A DNA stretch of 64,000 nucleotides from Beijerinckiaceae bacterium (GCA_027533425.1 JAPZUD010000005.1:404584-468583); one strand, 5' to 3'; positions 8,306 to 18,318 are shown, counted from the stretch's first letter. The notes: generated by a model not told the origin, from the sequence alone. Made by a program: numbers and translations.

Positions 8306-10195
8306 TCAGGTGCCGATTGCATCGAGTGCAGCCTGAAGCGAGGCTAGCACATCACAGCCAACATACGAAAAGCCGCTGATGCCGGCAGCGCGATAGGCGG
8401 CCTCTTCGGCGCCGGGTCGGCCGGCGAGCCAGACCTGCCGCGCCCCGGCGGCGCGCAAGGCCTTTGCCGCGGCAACGGCCAGGCTGTCATCGCCGGCACC
8501 GGACGGTGTGCGGTACAGCTCATCCGAGGAGGCGAGGCAGGCGAGCGCCGCGCCGCTCGCCCGGAAGGCTGCGAGGAGCGCAGCGAGGTCCGTTTTCCCG
8601 CCCGCATCGGCAAAGCCGTCATTCCCCAGCCCCTCGATACCGGCCACTTCGAAGAAGCTCTTCGCGAAGGTGGCACGGGCCGTGAAATCGGCCACGCGCC
8701 CGAGATTGGCGAGGAAGACCCGGGGCGGCTTACCCTGCCCGAGGCGGAGGGCGCGGTCCCGCAGATGCTCGTAGGGCTCGGCCAGCCGCTGGGAGGGCAA
8801 CGCCACCTCCGGCACAACAGGCGGGCGCGCTTCTGCCAAAACAGCCGGCGGCGTTTCCGTGAGATCGGGGAATTCGCTCACGCCGGTCAATGGCTGGCGC
8901 CGGGTAGCCAGCAGCCGCAACCGGGCGTCGCGGGCGTCACGCAGCATTTCGGCGACGAATCCGTTCTCCAGCGCAGCGGGCATGCCGCGCAGCTGGTTGC
9001 CCGCCTGCCCTTCGAGAACACCGAAGAGCGACCAGGCTTTTTCCGCCAGCGCGTCAGTCATCGCCTCGATGCTGCCTGCGCCGGCTGCCGGATCCAGCAT
9101 CCGGGCGAGACTGGATTCGTCGAGCAGGATAAGGCTGGTATTCCGCGCGAGGCGGCGGGCAGCAGCGTCCGCAAGGCCGAGCGGCGCGGTGAACGGAAGA
9201 ACCTCGACCGAATCCGCGCCACCGAGGCCGGCTGCAAAGGCGGCGATGGTATTGCGCAGCAGGTTTACATGGACATCGTGCCGCGTCAGCATCCGCCAGG
9301 CGGTCTCTGCATGGATGGCAATCGGCGCCGGGACCAGTCCGCTCGCTTCCTCGATGCGGGTCCAGAGCAGGCGCAAGGCACGCAGTTTGGCAATGCCGAG
9401 GAAGAAATCATCATCGATTGCCAGCGTGAAGGAGAGCCAGCTCCGTGCTTCCTCGAGCGGGACGCCGGCTTCCTCGAGCACACGCAGATAGGTCACGCCC
9501 TGCGCAACAAGAAGCGCCAGTTCCTGCGCCTCGGTGGCCCCAGCCTCGTGGAAGGGGCGGGAATCACAGCGCAGGAAAGGGCCGGCAAAGCCTTCGGCCT
9601 GACGCTGCCGGATGATCTCCAGCGCATGGATCATCAGCGTGCCGAAGGTGAGCGGGAAATGGCCGAGGGCCGCAAAATCCGCCAATGGCTGGAGTCCGAA
9701 ATCGACCCTGAGCGTCGCGCCCGGCAGGCGGCTGGCCTGCGCAAAGGCGGCAAAGGAATCGGCCAGCGCACGACCGCCGAACGGTGCCCCTTCCAGCCTT
9801 AGCGAAACGAGATCGCAATGCACATTGCGCAAGGCCTGCGACCAGCTGGCCGGCGAGGGCTCGCGCAGGCCGAAGCCTCGTGCCTGCGGCGAGCCGGCCA
9901 GCGTCGCGGTGATCATGTCCGCGCCGCCAAGCAGGTCCTCGTGCAGCAGTGAATTGCCACGTTCGGCATCGGGATCGGCAATGCGGGCGGCTATCCGCCA
10001 GCGTTCCGCCCCGCGCTGCCCGACAATCGCGCCGACGTCCTTCCGCCGCGGATGCAGCGGAAAGATGGGCAAGCCATCCGCCGTGCGCCCGACCATCACC
10101 TTCTCGAAATCGGCGCCCTTGAGCACCTGGTCGATCGCCTTGCGCCAGTCGGCTTCGGTTGTCGGCGGGAAGATGTTGTGGCGGGTCACCGGCAT
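8306..10195 (-). CDS. mutA: Methylmalonyl-CoA mutase, small subunit
   Basis: The non-catalytic partner of the heterodimeric mutase. At 629 residues it is homologous to MutB over the barrel (for example [40 protein letters not shown]), but it lacks the cobalamin-binding DxHxxG. The equivalent C-terminal region reads [20 protein letters not shown], as expected for the small subunit. The start follows AGGGAGA at proper spacing. It directly precedes mutB and follows bioY by 24 bases, so transcription from the pccB side is plausible. Confidence 0.95.
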   Translation of the reverse strand: MPVTRHNIFPPTTEADWRKAIDQVLKGADFEKVMVGRTADGLPIFPLHPRRKDVGAIVGQRGAERWRIAARIADPDAERGNSLLHEDLLGGADMITATLAGSPQARGFGLREPSPASWSQALRNVHCDLVSLRLEGAPFGGRALADSFAAFAQASRLPGATLRVDFGLQPLADFAALGHFPLTFGTLMIHALEIIRQRQAEGFAGPFLRCDSRPFHEAGATEAQELALLVAQGVTYLRVLEEAGVPLEEARSWLSFTLAIDDDFFLGIAKLRALRLLWTRIEEASGLVPAPIAIHAETAWRMLTRHDVHVNLLRNTIAAFAAGLGGADSVEVLPFTAPLGLADAAARRLARNTSLILLDESSLARMLDPAAGAGSIEAMTDALAEKAWSLFGVLEGQAGNQLRGMPAALENGFVAEMLRDARDARLRLLATRRQPLTGVSEFPDLTETPPAVLAEARPPVVPEVALPSQRLAEPYEHLRDRALRLGQGKPPRVFLANLGRVADFTARATFAKSFFEVAGIEGLGNDGFADAGGKTDLAALLAAFRASGAALACLASSDELYRTPSGAGDDSLAVAAAKALRAAGARQVWLAGRPGAEEAAYRAAGISGFSYVGCDVLASLQAALDAIGT

Positions 10196-10219
10196 GGGCT
10201 GTCTCCCTGGCGAGAAGGC

Positions 10220-10810
10220 TTAACGGTGCCGGCCCTTGGCCTGGGCAAAGACGATACCCGTGGCCACGACGAGGGCGGATTTGATCACGGTACCGGCCAG
10301 GAACGGCATCAGCCCGACGGCAATCGCCTTTTCGAGGCCGGTGAAGGTCGCCAGCCAGGCGAGGCCCCCGGCAAAGATCACCACATGGCCTGCAAGCATG
10401 ATGGCAAAGGCGCCGGCCACATGGCGGGTCCAGCCGCGCTCGACGCACCAGCCCACCAGCATCGCGGCCAGCGGAAAGGCGACGAGATAGCCCGCCGTCG
10501 GGCCGAGGAAGGGCTTCAGACCGAAGGCACCGCCGGCAAGGACAGGCAGGCCGGCAAGCGCCTCGGCGAGATAGAGCAGGACCGAGGCACCGGCCAGACG
10601 CCAGCCGAGCAGGACGCCGAGCAGCAGGATGCCATAGGTCTGCATCGTCATCGGCACCGGGATCATCGGCACGCTGATCCACGAGCACAGGGCGAGCAGG
10701 AGGCTGCCGGAGAGAATGGCGACGGCCTTCTTCGCCAAAGCGTGATTGCCCTCGAAACGAAGGACCGGCGTGGCGGCATGGGCAAGAAAAGGCTGGGCAA
10801 GCAATGACAT
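10220..10810 (-). CDS. bioY: Biotin transporter BioY
   Basis: The substrate-binding membrane subunit of an ECF-type biotin importer, able in some bacteria to work without BioMN. The 196-residue protein has about six hydrophobic segments and typical family stretches: VPMIPVPMTMQTYGILLLG and LGPTAGYLVAFPLAAMLVG. No bioM or bioN is present nearby. It sits inside the propionyl-CoA carboxylase/mutase cluster, where biotin is needed for PccA, so co-expression makes metabolic sense. AAAGGA lies upstream of the ATG. Confidence 0.94.
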   Translation of the reverse strand: MSLLAQPFLAHAATPVLRFEGNHALAKKAVAILSGSLLLALCSWISVPMIPVPMTMQTYGILLLGVLLGWRLAGASVLLYLAEALAGLPVLAGGAFGLKPFLGPTAGYLVAFPLAAMLVGWCVERGWTRHVAGAFAIMLAGHVVIFAGGLAWLATFTGLEKAIAVGLMPFLAGTVIKSALVVATGIVFAQAKGRHR

Positions 10811-10822
10811 GGGGAAATCCTT

Positions 10823-11278
10823 TCAGGAAACGGACGGCACGGGGGGCAGAAGCCGCGTGCCGGCAAAACCGGCAAGCGCGACCTGGTCGCAGAGGTCATG
10901 CCAGGCGCAACCCGAACAGGCCGTTCGCAGGGAGCCCTCGGCAAAGGCGGCCCGCAATGCGGGCAGATGGTCAACAAACCCGGGCAGTTCGGTACCCGGC
11001 AGAAGCGCCTGCCCGAGGCAGGGCGCGAGATCGGCGGCGGCCTGGCGGTCGCGCCAGGCGATCCGGGGCTCGTGGCAATGGCAATCCGGTTCGCCGAGGC
11101 GCGGGCCGCAGATCGCATCCGGCCCCTCGATGATGCGGATGGACGCCCCTGCCACGAGGCGTTCGATCACGCGGTCATAACCGGCAATAAAGGCCGCGCT
11201 GTAGCCCTCCCCGCGATAGGTCAGGCTGCACAGGAGATGGTGCGGCCGCAACGGGACGGGAGGCTGCGCCTTGGCCAT
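10823..11278 (-). CDS. DUF1284 cysteine-rich protein
   Basis: A 151-residue protein matching the DUF1284 pattern: N-terminal LRPHHLLCSLTYRGEGYS followed by AAFIAGYDRVIERL. It has eight cysteines, including a DCHCHE pair and a CSGCAWHDLC cluster near the C-terminus, which suggests metal or Fe-S binding. The family's function is not established. Its ATG overlaps the pccA stop (TGATG), and bioY follows after 12 bases, so it is translationally tied to propionyl-CoA carboxylase. A role in maturation or regulation of that pathway is a guess from context only. Confidence 0.85.
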   Translation of the reverse strand: MAKAQPPVPLRPHHLLCSLTYRGEGYSAAFIAGYDRVIERLVAGASIRIIEGPDAICGPRLGEPDCHCHEPRIAWRDRQAAADLAPCLGQALLPGTELPGFVDHLPALRAAFAEGSLRTACSGCAWHDLCDQVALAGFAGTRLLPPVPSVS

Positions 11279-13293
11279 CAGGCGAATTCCATGATGACGG
11301 CATCGACGGCGAGGCTGTCGCCGGCTTTGGCCTTGAGCTTGCCGATCGTCACGTCCTTCTCGGCACGGAGAACATTTTCCATCTTCATCGCCTCGACGAT
11401 GGCGAGGGTTTCACCGGCCTTGACCTCCTGCCCCTCGGCCACGGCGATGCTCTTGACGAGACCGGGCATCGGGCAGAGCAGCACTTTCGAGGTATCCGCG
11501 CCCTTCTTCTCGGGCATGAGCGCCGCAAGGGCGGCCTCACGGCGGGTATAGACACGGAAGGCTGCGGCACATCCGCCCTGCGCCAGCCGGACGCCATTCG
11601 GGATCGGGGCGACCTGCACGGCCAAAGCCTCGCCGTTGATGGTGCCGTTCCAGACAAGGTCGCCCGGGCGCCAGCCGGAATCGAGCGCCATCACCGTGCC
11701 GTCGGCGAAGCGGATGCGGAGCCCTTCCGCCTGCGGTTCGACCACAAGATCGAGCCGCACAGCGGCGGGCCCCTGCCCGACCAGCACGACGCGATCGGTC
11801 TCGAAAGTGACCGGGCGCATGGTCGACATCTGGCCGGAAATCTGCCGCTTGCGGGCATTGAGCGCATGATCGACCACGGCGGCAATCGCGGCCAGCCGCC
11901 GGGCTGCCTCGCCCTGTGGCAGCGGGATCTGGAATCCTTCGGGGAATTCCTCGGCGATGAAGCCGGTGGAGAGCGCACCGGACTTCCAGCGCGGATGGGC
12001 CATCAGCGTGGCCAGGAAGGGGATATTGTGGCGGATGCCGTCAATCGCGAAGCCATCCAGCGCCCGGGCCTGCGCCTCGATCGCCTCGAGGCGTGTCGGT
12101 GCATGGGTGACCAGCTTGGCGATCATCGGATCGTAGAACATCGAGATCTGGCCGCCTTCCTCGACACCGGTATCGTTCCGGACCGTGACGCCGCCCTGAA
12201 CGCCCTCCGCCGGGGGGCGGTAGCGCGTCAGGCGGCCGATCGACGGCAGGAAGTTGCGGGTCGGATCCTCGGCATAGATGCGGCTTTCCACAGCCCAGCC
12301 ATGCAGGCGGATATCCTCTTGCCGGTAGCGCAGGGCCTCGCCATAGGCAACGCGGATCATCTCCTCGACAAGGTCCAGCCCGGTGACCATTTCCGTCACC
12401 GGATGCTCCACCTGCAGGCGGGTGTTCATTTCGAGGAAGAAGAAGCTGCGATCCTGCCCGGCGACGAATTCCACCGTGCCGGCGCTGTCATAGTTCACGG
12501 CCTTCGCCAGAGCCACCGCCTGCGCGCCCATTTTCGCGCGGGTCGCCTCGTCGAGCAAAGGCGACGGGGCCTCCTCGACGACCTTCTGGTTGCGGCGCTG
12601 CACCGAGCATTCGCGCTCGCCGAGATGAATCACATTGCCATGCTTGTCGCCCAGCACCTGGATTTCGATGTGGCGCGGATTGACGATGAATTTCTCGACG
12701 AACATGCGGTCATCGCCGAAGGAGGATTTCGCCTCCGACCGGGAGCGCTCGAAACCCTCGCGCACCTCGTCGGCATTCCAGGCGATGCGCATCCCCTTGC
12801 CCCCGCCGCCGGCCGAGGCCTTGAGCATGACGGGATAACCGATGTCCTCGGCGATCTTCATCGCCTCCTCGGGAGTCTCGATCGTGCCGAGATAACCGGG
12901 CACGGTCGAGACGCCGGCGGCGGCCGCTGCCTTCTTGGACTCGATCTTGTCACCCATCGCCGCGATGGCATGGGGGTTGGGACCGATGAAGGTGATGCCT
13001 GCCGCCTTCAGCGCATGGGCGAAGGCCTCGCGTTCGGAGAGGAAGCCGTAACCGGGATGCACGGCCTCAGCGCCGGTGGCCTTGCAGGCCTCGATGATCT
13101 TCTCGATGACGAGATAGGATTCAGCGGCGGCCGGCGGGCCGATATGGACAGCCTCATCCGCCATCGCGACATGCATCGCGTCCTTGTCGGCATCGGAATA
13201 GACCGCCACGGTGGCGATGCCCATCCTGCGTGCCGTCTTGATGACCCGGCAGGCGATTTCCCCGCGATTGGCGATCAGGATCTTCTTGAACAT
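11278..13293 (-). CDS. pccA: Propionyl-CoA (acetyl-CoA) carboxylase, biotin-carrying alpha subunit
   Basis: The biotin carboxylase plus biotin carboxyl carrier subunit, which carboxylates its own biotin with bicarbonate and ATP for transfer to propionyl-CoA. The 671 residues show the N-terminal FKKILIANRGEIACRVI, the ATP-grasp glycine loop KASAGGGGKGMRIAW, VEFVAGQ and EMNTRLQVEHPVTE. A BT linker domain follows, then the C-terminal biotinyl domain with the biotin-accepting lysine in EAMKMENVL. ATG 13293 has GGAG seven bases upstream. A TTG two codons earlier is the alternative. Together with pccB and the mutase genes, propionyl-CoA is the likely main substrate. Confidence 0.96.
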   Translation of the reverse strand: MFKKILIANRGEIACRVIKTARRMGIATVAVYSDADKDAMHVAMADEAVHIGPPAAAESYLVIEKIIEACKATGAEAVHPGYGFLSEREAFAHALKAAGITFIGPNPHAIAAMGDKIESKKAAAAAGVSTVPGYLGTIETPEEAMKIAEDIGYPVMLKASAGGGGKGMRIAWNADEVREGFERSRSEAKSSFGDDRMFVEKFIVNPRHIEIQVLGDKHGNVIHLGERECSVQRRNQKVVEEAPSPLLDEATRAKMGAQAVALAKAVNYDSAGTVEFVAGQDRSFFFLEMNTRLQVEHPVTEMVTGLDLVEEMIRVAYGEALRYRQEDIRLHGWAVESRIYAEDPTRNFLPSIGRLTRYRPPAEGVQGGVTVRNDTGVEEGGQISMFYDPMIAKLVTHAPTRLEAIEAQARALDGFAIDGIRHNIPFLATLMAHPRWKSGALSTGFIAEEFPEGFQIPLPQGEAARRLAAIAAVVDHALNARKRQISGQMSTMRPVTFETDRVVLVGQGPAAVRLDLVVEPQAEGLRIRFADGTVMALDSGWRPGDLVWNGTINGEALAVQVAPIPNGVRLAQGGCAAAFRVYTRREAALAALMPEKKGADTSKVLLCPMPGLVKSIAVAEGQEVKAGETLAIVEAMKMENVLRAEKDVTIGKLKAKAGDSLAVDAVIMEFA

Positions 13294-13342
13294 TCCCAAA
13301 CTCCGAGGCCGCCCCGGCCTGCCAGAAATCTATTTCTCGTTC

Positions 13343-13386
13343 GCATTGGCTTCACGCGAACCGGTTCCCACGTCGCTCGCCAATGC
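13343..13386. repeat. Nested inverted repeats between pccB and pccA
   Basis: Outer arms GCATTGGC (13343-13350) and GCCAATGC (13379-13386) enclose the perfect 10-base palindrome GAACCGGTTC (13358-13367), nearly concentric. The right arm touches the pccB stop codon. This could be an mRNA stability or processing element, or an operator within the operon. There is no T-tract on the transcribed strand. Confidence 0.45.
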
Positions 13387-14916
13387 TCACAGCGGCATGT
13401 TGTCGTGCTTGCGCCAGGGCTGCTCGACCTTCTTGGTGCGCAGCATGGCGAGCGCCCGGGCGATGCGCGGCCGCGTCGAATGCGGCATGATCACCTCGTC
13501 GATATAGCCGCGCTCGGCCGCGACGAAGGGCGAGAGGAACCGCTCTTCATATTCACGGGTGCGCTTCTCGATCTCTTCCGGTGTCTGGCCGCGGAAGATG
13601 ATCTCCACCGCGCCCTTGGCGCCCATTACGGCGATCTGCGCCGTGGGCCAGGCGTAATTGACATCGCCGCCGATATGCTTCGAAGCCATGACGTCATAGG
13701 CGCCGCCAAAGGCCTTGCGGGTGATGCAGGTGACGAGCGGCACCGTGCACTGGCTGTAGGCGAAGAGCAGCTTCGCGCCATGCTTGATCAACCCGCCATA
13801 TTCCTGCGCCGTGCCCGGCAGGAAGCCCGGCACATCGACGAAGGTGACGATGGGGATTTCGAAGGCGTCGCAGAAGCGGACAAAGCGGGCCGCCTTGCGG
13901 CTCGCATCGCTGTCCAGCACGCCCGCCAGCACCATCGGCTGGTTGGCGACGATGCCGATTGTGCGGCCCTCGATCCGGCCGAAGCCGGTGATGATGTTTC
14001 CGGCATGCTTCTCCGAGATCTCGAAGAAATCACCCTCGTCCACGACCTTCAGGATCAGTTCCTTCATGTCATAGGGCTGATTGGCATTGTCCGGTACGAG
14101 CGTATCGAGGCTCATGTCACGGCGGAGCGGGTCATCCGCGCTCGGCCATTCCGGCACGCCTTCCTGGTTGTTGGCGGGCAGGAAGTCGATCAGCCGGCGG
14201 ATCTGCAGCAGGGCCTCGACATCATTGTCGAAAGCGCCGTCGGAGATCGAGGATTTCGTGGTGTGGACCGAAGCGCCGCCCAGTTCCTCATGGGTGACGA
14301 TCTCGTTGGTCACGGTCTTCACGACATCCGGGCCGGTCACATACATGTAGGAGGTGTCGCGGACCATGAAGATGAAATCGGTCATGGCGGGGGAATAGAC
14401 ATCGCCGCCGGCGCAGGGCCCCATGATGACGGAGATCTGCGGGATCACGCCCGAGGCCGTGACGTTGCGCTTGAAGATGTCGGCATAGCCGGCAAGGCTG
14501 GCCACGCCTTCCTGGATACGGGCGCCGCCGGAATCGTAAAGGCCGATGATCGGCGCCCGCATGCGCAGGGCCAGTTCCTGGATCTTGCCGACCTTCTGGG
14601 CATGGGTCTCGGAGAGCGAACCGCCAAGAACGGTGAAATCCTTCGCGAAGACGAAAACCTTGCGCCCGTTGACCGTGCCCCAGCCGGTCACAACGCCATC
14701 GCCGGGCGGGCGGGGCTGCTTGTCCATGCCGAAATCGACGCAACGATGTTCGACGAACATGTCGAACTCCTCGAAGGAACCGTGGTCAAGCAGCAGTTCC
14801 AGCCGCTCGCGCGCGGTCAGCTTGCCCTTGGCATGCTGCGCCTCGATGCGCTTCTGGCCTCCGCCGAGACGGGCTTCCCTGCGGCGGGACTCGAGCCTGT
14901 CGAGGATTTCCTTCAT
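13387..14916 (-). CDS. pccB: Propionyl-CoA carboxylase, carboxyltransferase beta subunit
   Basis: Transfers carboxyl from biotin to propionyl-CoA, giving methylmalonyl-CoA. The 509-residue protein is full length for the family, with crotonase-like N and C halves. Visible signatures are [36 protein letters not shown] and [19 protein letters not shown]. The ATG at 14916 is preceded by GGGAGAG. A few in-frame codons upstream are not needed. It is the first gene of the pccB-pccA-DUF1284-bioY-mutA-mutB series. An 86-base gap with nested inverted repeats separates it from pccA. Confidence 0.97.
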   Translation of the reverse strand: MKEILDRLESRRREARLGGGQKRIEAQHAKGKLTARERLELLLDHGSFEEFDMFVEHRCVDFGMDKQPRPPGDGVVTGWGTVNGRKVFVFAKDFTVLGGSLSETHAQKVGKIQELALRMRAPIIGLYDSGGARIQEGVASLAGYADIFKRNVTASGVIPQISVIMGPCAGGDVYSPAMTDFIFMVRDTSYMYVTGPDVVKTVTNEIVTHEELGGASVHTTKSSISDGAFDNDVEALLQIRRLIDFLPANNQEGVPEWPSADDPLRRDMSLDTLVPDNANQPYDMKELILKVVDEGDFFEISEKHAGNIITGFGRIEGRTIGIVANQPMVLAGVLDSDASRKAARFVRFCDAFEIPIVTFVDVPGFLPGTAQEYGGLIKHGAKLLFAYSQCTVPLVTCITRKAFGGAYDVMASKHIGGDVNYAWPTAQIAVMGAKGAVEIIFRGQTPEEIEKRTREYEERFLSPFVAAERGYIDEVIMPHSTRPRIARALAMLRTKKVEQPWRKHDNMPL

Positions 14917-15001
14917 GAGCCATCTCTCCCACGGCACTCAGCGATGCCGGCAACCGATAGGCAGGGTACCGGCATCGGTCAATTCGGTCTTTTGACCAAG
15001 A

Positions 15002-16090
15002 TCAGCGTTGTTCGATCGCGAAGACGATGAATTGCGTGACCTGGGCATTCCGGTTGAAATTGTTGTCAGACGCGAAGACCAGCGTCTGTCGTCCATCCAA
15101 CATTGGGCCGAGGGCCAGAGCTTCGATATTGTCGAGATCGAGCCCGAAATCGCCCTCACGCAGCGTCAGCAGCAGCTCCTTGGCCAGAGGGACAACAGGT
15201 TCCCCCTCCTTCAGGCTGGCCCGGCCGAGTACATCGGTGCCGCCTTCGGGGCGGACCCTGAACAGATGGATCATGTTGCCGGCGCCGAGGGCAAAAGTCC
15301 GCTCGACGACAATCAGCTGGCCATCCGGCATCATCAGGATCTCGGAGACACCATTATCCTCCACCGGCGGATTGCGCGTCGAGGCCAGCCGGACGGGTTC
15401 GGTACGGTAGGCATATTCGGCCACCGGCTGTCCGCTGGAAAAATCCAGCACCAACAACCGTGCGAGGGAACCTTCCTGCCGGTTGGCCACCGGGCCATCC
15501 TGCGCAAGCGCGTTCTCGGTGAGCGCGTAGAGGCGGCGGCCATCCGGTGAGAAGGCGAGGCCTTCATGGGCGAGATTGCCGACTACGCCGCGTGTCTTGC
15601 CCGGATCGGGCATGTAGTATTCCGGCAAGGTGAAACGCCGCAGCGCGCGGCCCTGCCGGTCCGCCTCGTAAAGCGCCGGTCGTCCCTGCTGGTCACGCTC
15701 GGAACTCCAGACGAGATTGCCGTTCGGCGCGAGGCGGATCGCCTCCGGGTCGACTGCATCGCGCGGGAAGGGCTGGCCCTGTTCGTCGGTCAACGTGATG
15801 GTGCGGAGAACCTCGAGTTTCGAGATGCCCCTTGCGTCAATGCCGAGATCGATTTCGTAGAACCGGACCGGCCCGGTTTCGGCGCGGTCATCCGAAAGGG
15901 CGAAATAGCGCCCGCTGGCCGGATCACGCTCAAGCCCGGATATGCCGCCGAATTCGATCCCGTTGATATGGAGCCCGGTCGACATCCGGAACTCGCCGAC
16001 GCGACGCAGCGGTCCGGGCGCCTGCGCCAGCGCAATGCCCGAGGCCAGCAGGGCGAAGGCCAGACCGGCCCGTTTCATTCCACGATGCAC
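15002..16090 (-). CDS. Exported phytase-like / esterase-like protein
   Basis: About 362 residues with an N-terminal signal peptide (basic MKRAG, hydrophobic LAFALLASGIALAQA). The mature part resembles the 'esterase-like activity of phytase' beta-propeller family: GGISGLERDPASGRYFALSD, AVDPEAIRLAPNGNLVW, NLAHEGLAFSPDGRRLYALT and a C-terminal DNIEALALGP. Enzymatic activity is poorly established for this family. The GTG at 16090 has GGAG six bases upstream. ATG 16078 is an alternative with an equally good signal peptide. It is on the same strand as mmsB and lies between mmsB and pccB, without an obvious metabolic link to either. Confidence 0.8.
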   Translation of the reverse strand: MHRGMKRAGLAFALLASGIALAQAPGPLRRVGEFRMSTGLHINGIEFGGISGLERDPASGRYFALSDDRAETGPVRFYEIDLGIDARGISKLEVLRTITLTDEQGQPFPRDAVDPEAIRLAPNGNLVWSSERDQQGRPALYEADRQGRALRRFTLPEYYMPDPGKTRGVVGNLAHEGLAFSPDGRRLYALTENALAQDGPVANRQEGSLARLLVLDFSSGQPVAEYAYRTEPVRLASTRNPPVEDNGVSEILMMPDGQLIVVERTFALGAGNMIHLFRVRPEGGTDVLGRASLKEGEPVVPLAKELLLTLREGDFGLDLDNIEALALGPMLDGRQTLVFASDNNFNRNAQVTQFIVFAIEQR

Positions 16091-16130
16091 GCCATTCTCC
16101 GCGGGGTTGAAGTCCGGACGGAACGCCCTG

Positions 16131-17036
16131 TCAGCCCGGCGCTTTGCCGGGCGTGCCGTTGAGGAACGTGACGATGGCCGAGAAATCAAGCCCGCCATGT
16201 CCCTGAGCGGCGAACAATTCGTAAAGCTGCGCCGCCGCCGCACCAAGGGGCGTGACAGCTCCGCTGCCCTGTGCCGCCTGCTGGCTGAGCTTGAGGTCCT
16301 TCAGCATCAGATCGGCCGCAAAGCCCGGCGCATAGTCGCGGTTGGCCGGGGAAGTGGGAACAGGCCCTGGCACCGGGCAGTAGGTATTGAGCGACCAGCA
16401 CTGCCCTGACGAGGTGGAGGCCACATCGAACAGGGCCTGATCCGACAGGCCAAGCTTGCGCGCCAGCACGAAGGCCTCGCCCACACCGATCATCGAGATG
16501 CCGAGCAGCATGTTGTTGCAGATTTTCGCCGCCTGCCCGTTCCCGGCTCCGCCGCAATGGACGATCTTCTTGCCCATGGCCTCGAGCACCGGCTTCGCTT
16601 TAGCAAAGGCCTCGTCGCTGCCGCCGACCATGAAGGTCAGGGTCCCGGCGGCGGCCCCGCCGACGCCACCCGAGACGGGGGCATCCACAGCCAGCATGCC
16701 GGCCTTTGCCGCAGCCTGGCTCGCCTCGCGCGCCGAACCGATATCGATGGTGGAGCAATCGATGAAAAGGGTGCCGCGCGCCGCCTTCGAGAGCAGGTTC
16801 ATCCGCCCGGAATAGGCGTCGAGGACATGCCGGCCGGCCGGCAGCATGGTAATGACGATATCCGCCTTGCGCACCGCGACATCCGCATCGCCGGCCACGG
16901 TCAGCCCGGCCTCGCGGCTGGCCTCGCAGGCCTCGGCGGAGAGGTCATAGCCGATCACCTCATGGCCGGCCTTCACGAGATTGAGCGCCATCGGGCGCCC
17001 CATATTGCCCAGACCCAGAAACCCGATCGTCGCCAT
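16131..17036 (-). CDS. mmsB: 3-Hydroxyisobutyrate dehydrogenase
   Basis: NAD-dependent oxidation of 3-hydroxyisobutyrate to methylmalonate semialdehyde in valine breakdown. The 301-residue protein has an N-terminal Rossmann loop (IGFLGLGNMGRPMALNLVKAG). It also has the substrate-site DAPVSGGVGGAAAGTLTFMVGG and GAGNGQAAKICNNMLLG, which contains the catalytic lysine, and the family-typical GFAADLMLKDL. It lies 14 bases downstream of an acyl-CoA dehydrogenase, matching valine catabolic clusters. Other beta-hydroxyacid dehydrogenases (tartronate semialdehyde reductase) are less likely given that neighbour. Confidence 0.92.
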   Translation of the reverse strand: MATIGFLGLGNMGRPMALNLVKAGHEVIGYDLSAEACEASREAGLTVAGDADVAVRKADIVITMLPAGRHVLDAYSGRMNLLSKAARGTLFIDCSTIDIGSAREASQAAAKAGMLAVDAPVSGGVGGAAAGTLTFMVGGSDEAFAKAKPVLEAMGKKIVHCGGAGNGQAAKICNNMLLGISMIGVGEAFVLARKLGLSDQALFDVASTSSGQCWSLNTYCPVPGPVPTSPANRDYAPGFAADLMLKDLKLSQQAAQGSGAVTPLGAAAAQLYELFAAQGHGGLDFSAIVTFLNGTPGKAPG

Positions 17037-17050
17037 GCGTTCCTCCGCGT

Positions 17051-18196
17051 TTATGCCTGCTGCGCGATCAGGCTGCGTGCCACGATCAACCGCATGATTT
17101 CGTTGGTCCCTTCGAGGATCTGGTGGACCCGGAGGTCCCGCACGATCTTCTCGATCCCGTATTCCGAGAGATAGCCATAGCCGCCGAGGATCTGCAGCGC
17201 CCCATTGGCCACATCGAAGCCCGTATCGGTCACGAAGCGCTTGGCCATGGCGATGCGGCTTGTCCGGTCGGCATCGCTGCGATCATAGGATGCGGCGGCG
17301 GCGTAGAGGAACAGGCGGGCCGCCTCCAGCTCGGTCGCGAGATCGGCCAGCCGGAACTGAAGCGCCTGGAATTCGTTGAGCTTCCGCCCGAAGGCCTTGC
17401 GCTCGCCGGCATAGGCCAGCGCCTTGTCGAGCGCGGCCTGCGCCCCGCCGACCGAGCAGGCCGCAATGTTGAGCCGGCCCCCATCGAGCCCCGACATGGC
17501 GATGCGGAAGCCATCCCCCTCCTCCCCGAGCCGGTTGGCGGCAGGGATGCGGCAGGATTCGAAGATCACCGCCCGGGTGGGCTGGGCATTCCAGCCCATC
17601 TTGCGCTCGTTGGCGCCGAAACTCAGGCCGGGCGTGCCGCCTTCGATGATGAAGGTCGAGATGCCCTTCGGACCCTCGGCGCCGGTCCGCGCCATGACGA
17701 CATAGAAATCGGCCTCGTTGCCGGCGCCGGAAATGAACTGCTTCTGGCCGTCGAGAATGTAATGGTCACCCTCGCGCCGCGCGCGGGTCGACAGGGCGGC
17801 CGCATCCGAACCGGCACCGGGTTCGGTCAGGCAATAGCTCGCGCAACGCTCCATGCTGACCAGCGCCGGCAGCCAGGCGTTGCGCTGGGTATCGTTGCCA
17901 TACGTGTCGATCATCCACGCGCACATATTGTGGATCGAGATATAGGCCGCCACGGTCGGGCAGCCGGTCGACAGGGCCTCGAAGATCACCGCCGCATCCA
18001 GCCGCGTCAGGCCGGAACCGCCGACATGGTCACGGACATAGATGCCCCCCATGCCGAGCGCTGCAGCCTCGCGCATCACGTCGATCGGGAAATGCTTCTT
18101 CTCGTCCCATTCGAGGGCATGGGGTGCCAGTTTTTCCGCCGCGAAGGCCCGGGCCATATCCTGGATGGCGCGGGCATCGTCACTCAACTGGAACAT
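17051..18196 (-). CDS. Acyl-CoA dehydrogenase, probably isobutyryl-CoA dehydrogenase
   Basis: A flavoprotein that oxidises acyl-CoA to 2-enoyl-CoA. The 381 residues carry the ACAD signatures CLTEPGAGSDAAAL and the C-terminal QILGGYGYLSEYGIEKIVRD and ILEGTNEIMRLI, which supplies the catalytic-region glutamate. The gene directly precedes mmsB, and the sequence has the ACAD8-like SIHNMCAWMID, which favours isobutyryl-CoA (valine) as substrate. 2-Methylbutyryl-CoA is also possible. ATG 18196 follows GGGGAGG. The enoyl-CoA hydratase, HIBYL-CoA hydrolase and mmsA of the pathway are not in the window. Confidence 0.9.
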   Translation of the reverse strand: MFQLSDDARAIQDMARAFAAEKLAPHALEWDEKKHFPIDVMREAAALGMGGIYVRDHVGGSGLTRLDAAVIFEALSTGCPTVAAYISIHNMCAWMIDTYGNDTQRNAWLPALVSMERCASYCLTEPGAGSDAAALSTRARREGDHYILDGQKQFISGAGNEADFYVVMARTGAEGPKGISTFIIEGGTPGLSFGANERKMGWNAQPTRAVIFESCRIPAANRLGEEGDGFRIAMSGLDGGRLNIAACSVGGAQAALDKALAYAGERKAFGRKLNEFQALQFRLADLATELEAARLFLYAAAASYDRSDADRTSRIAMAKRFVTDTGFDVANGALQILGGYGYLSEYGIEKIVRDLRVHQILEGTNEIMRLIVARSLIAQQA

Positions 18197-18318
18197 GCAA
18201 GCCTCCCCGATGGCGGTCGGCAAGGCTTACAAACTGCGAAGATCGAACGAAAGAGGGAAATTCGGCGAGCCGGCTCTGCGAAATTCGATATTTCGTCGCA
18301 GAAGCCGGGTCGTTCCGA

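Noticed and set aside
6132..8336. A 734-codon plus-strand open frame
   Set aside because: Exactly antisense to mutB, which has complete catalytic and B12-binding motifs.
11866..15030. A 1054-codon open frame on the plus strand
   Set aside because: It is antisense to pccA and pccB, which have full family signatures. Its composition (His/Arg/Asp/Gly-rich) is the mirror of GC-rich codon use.
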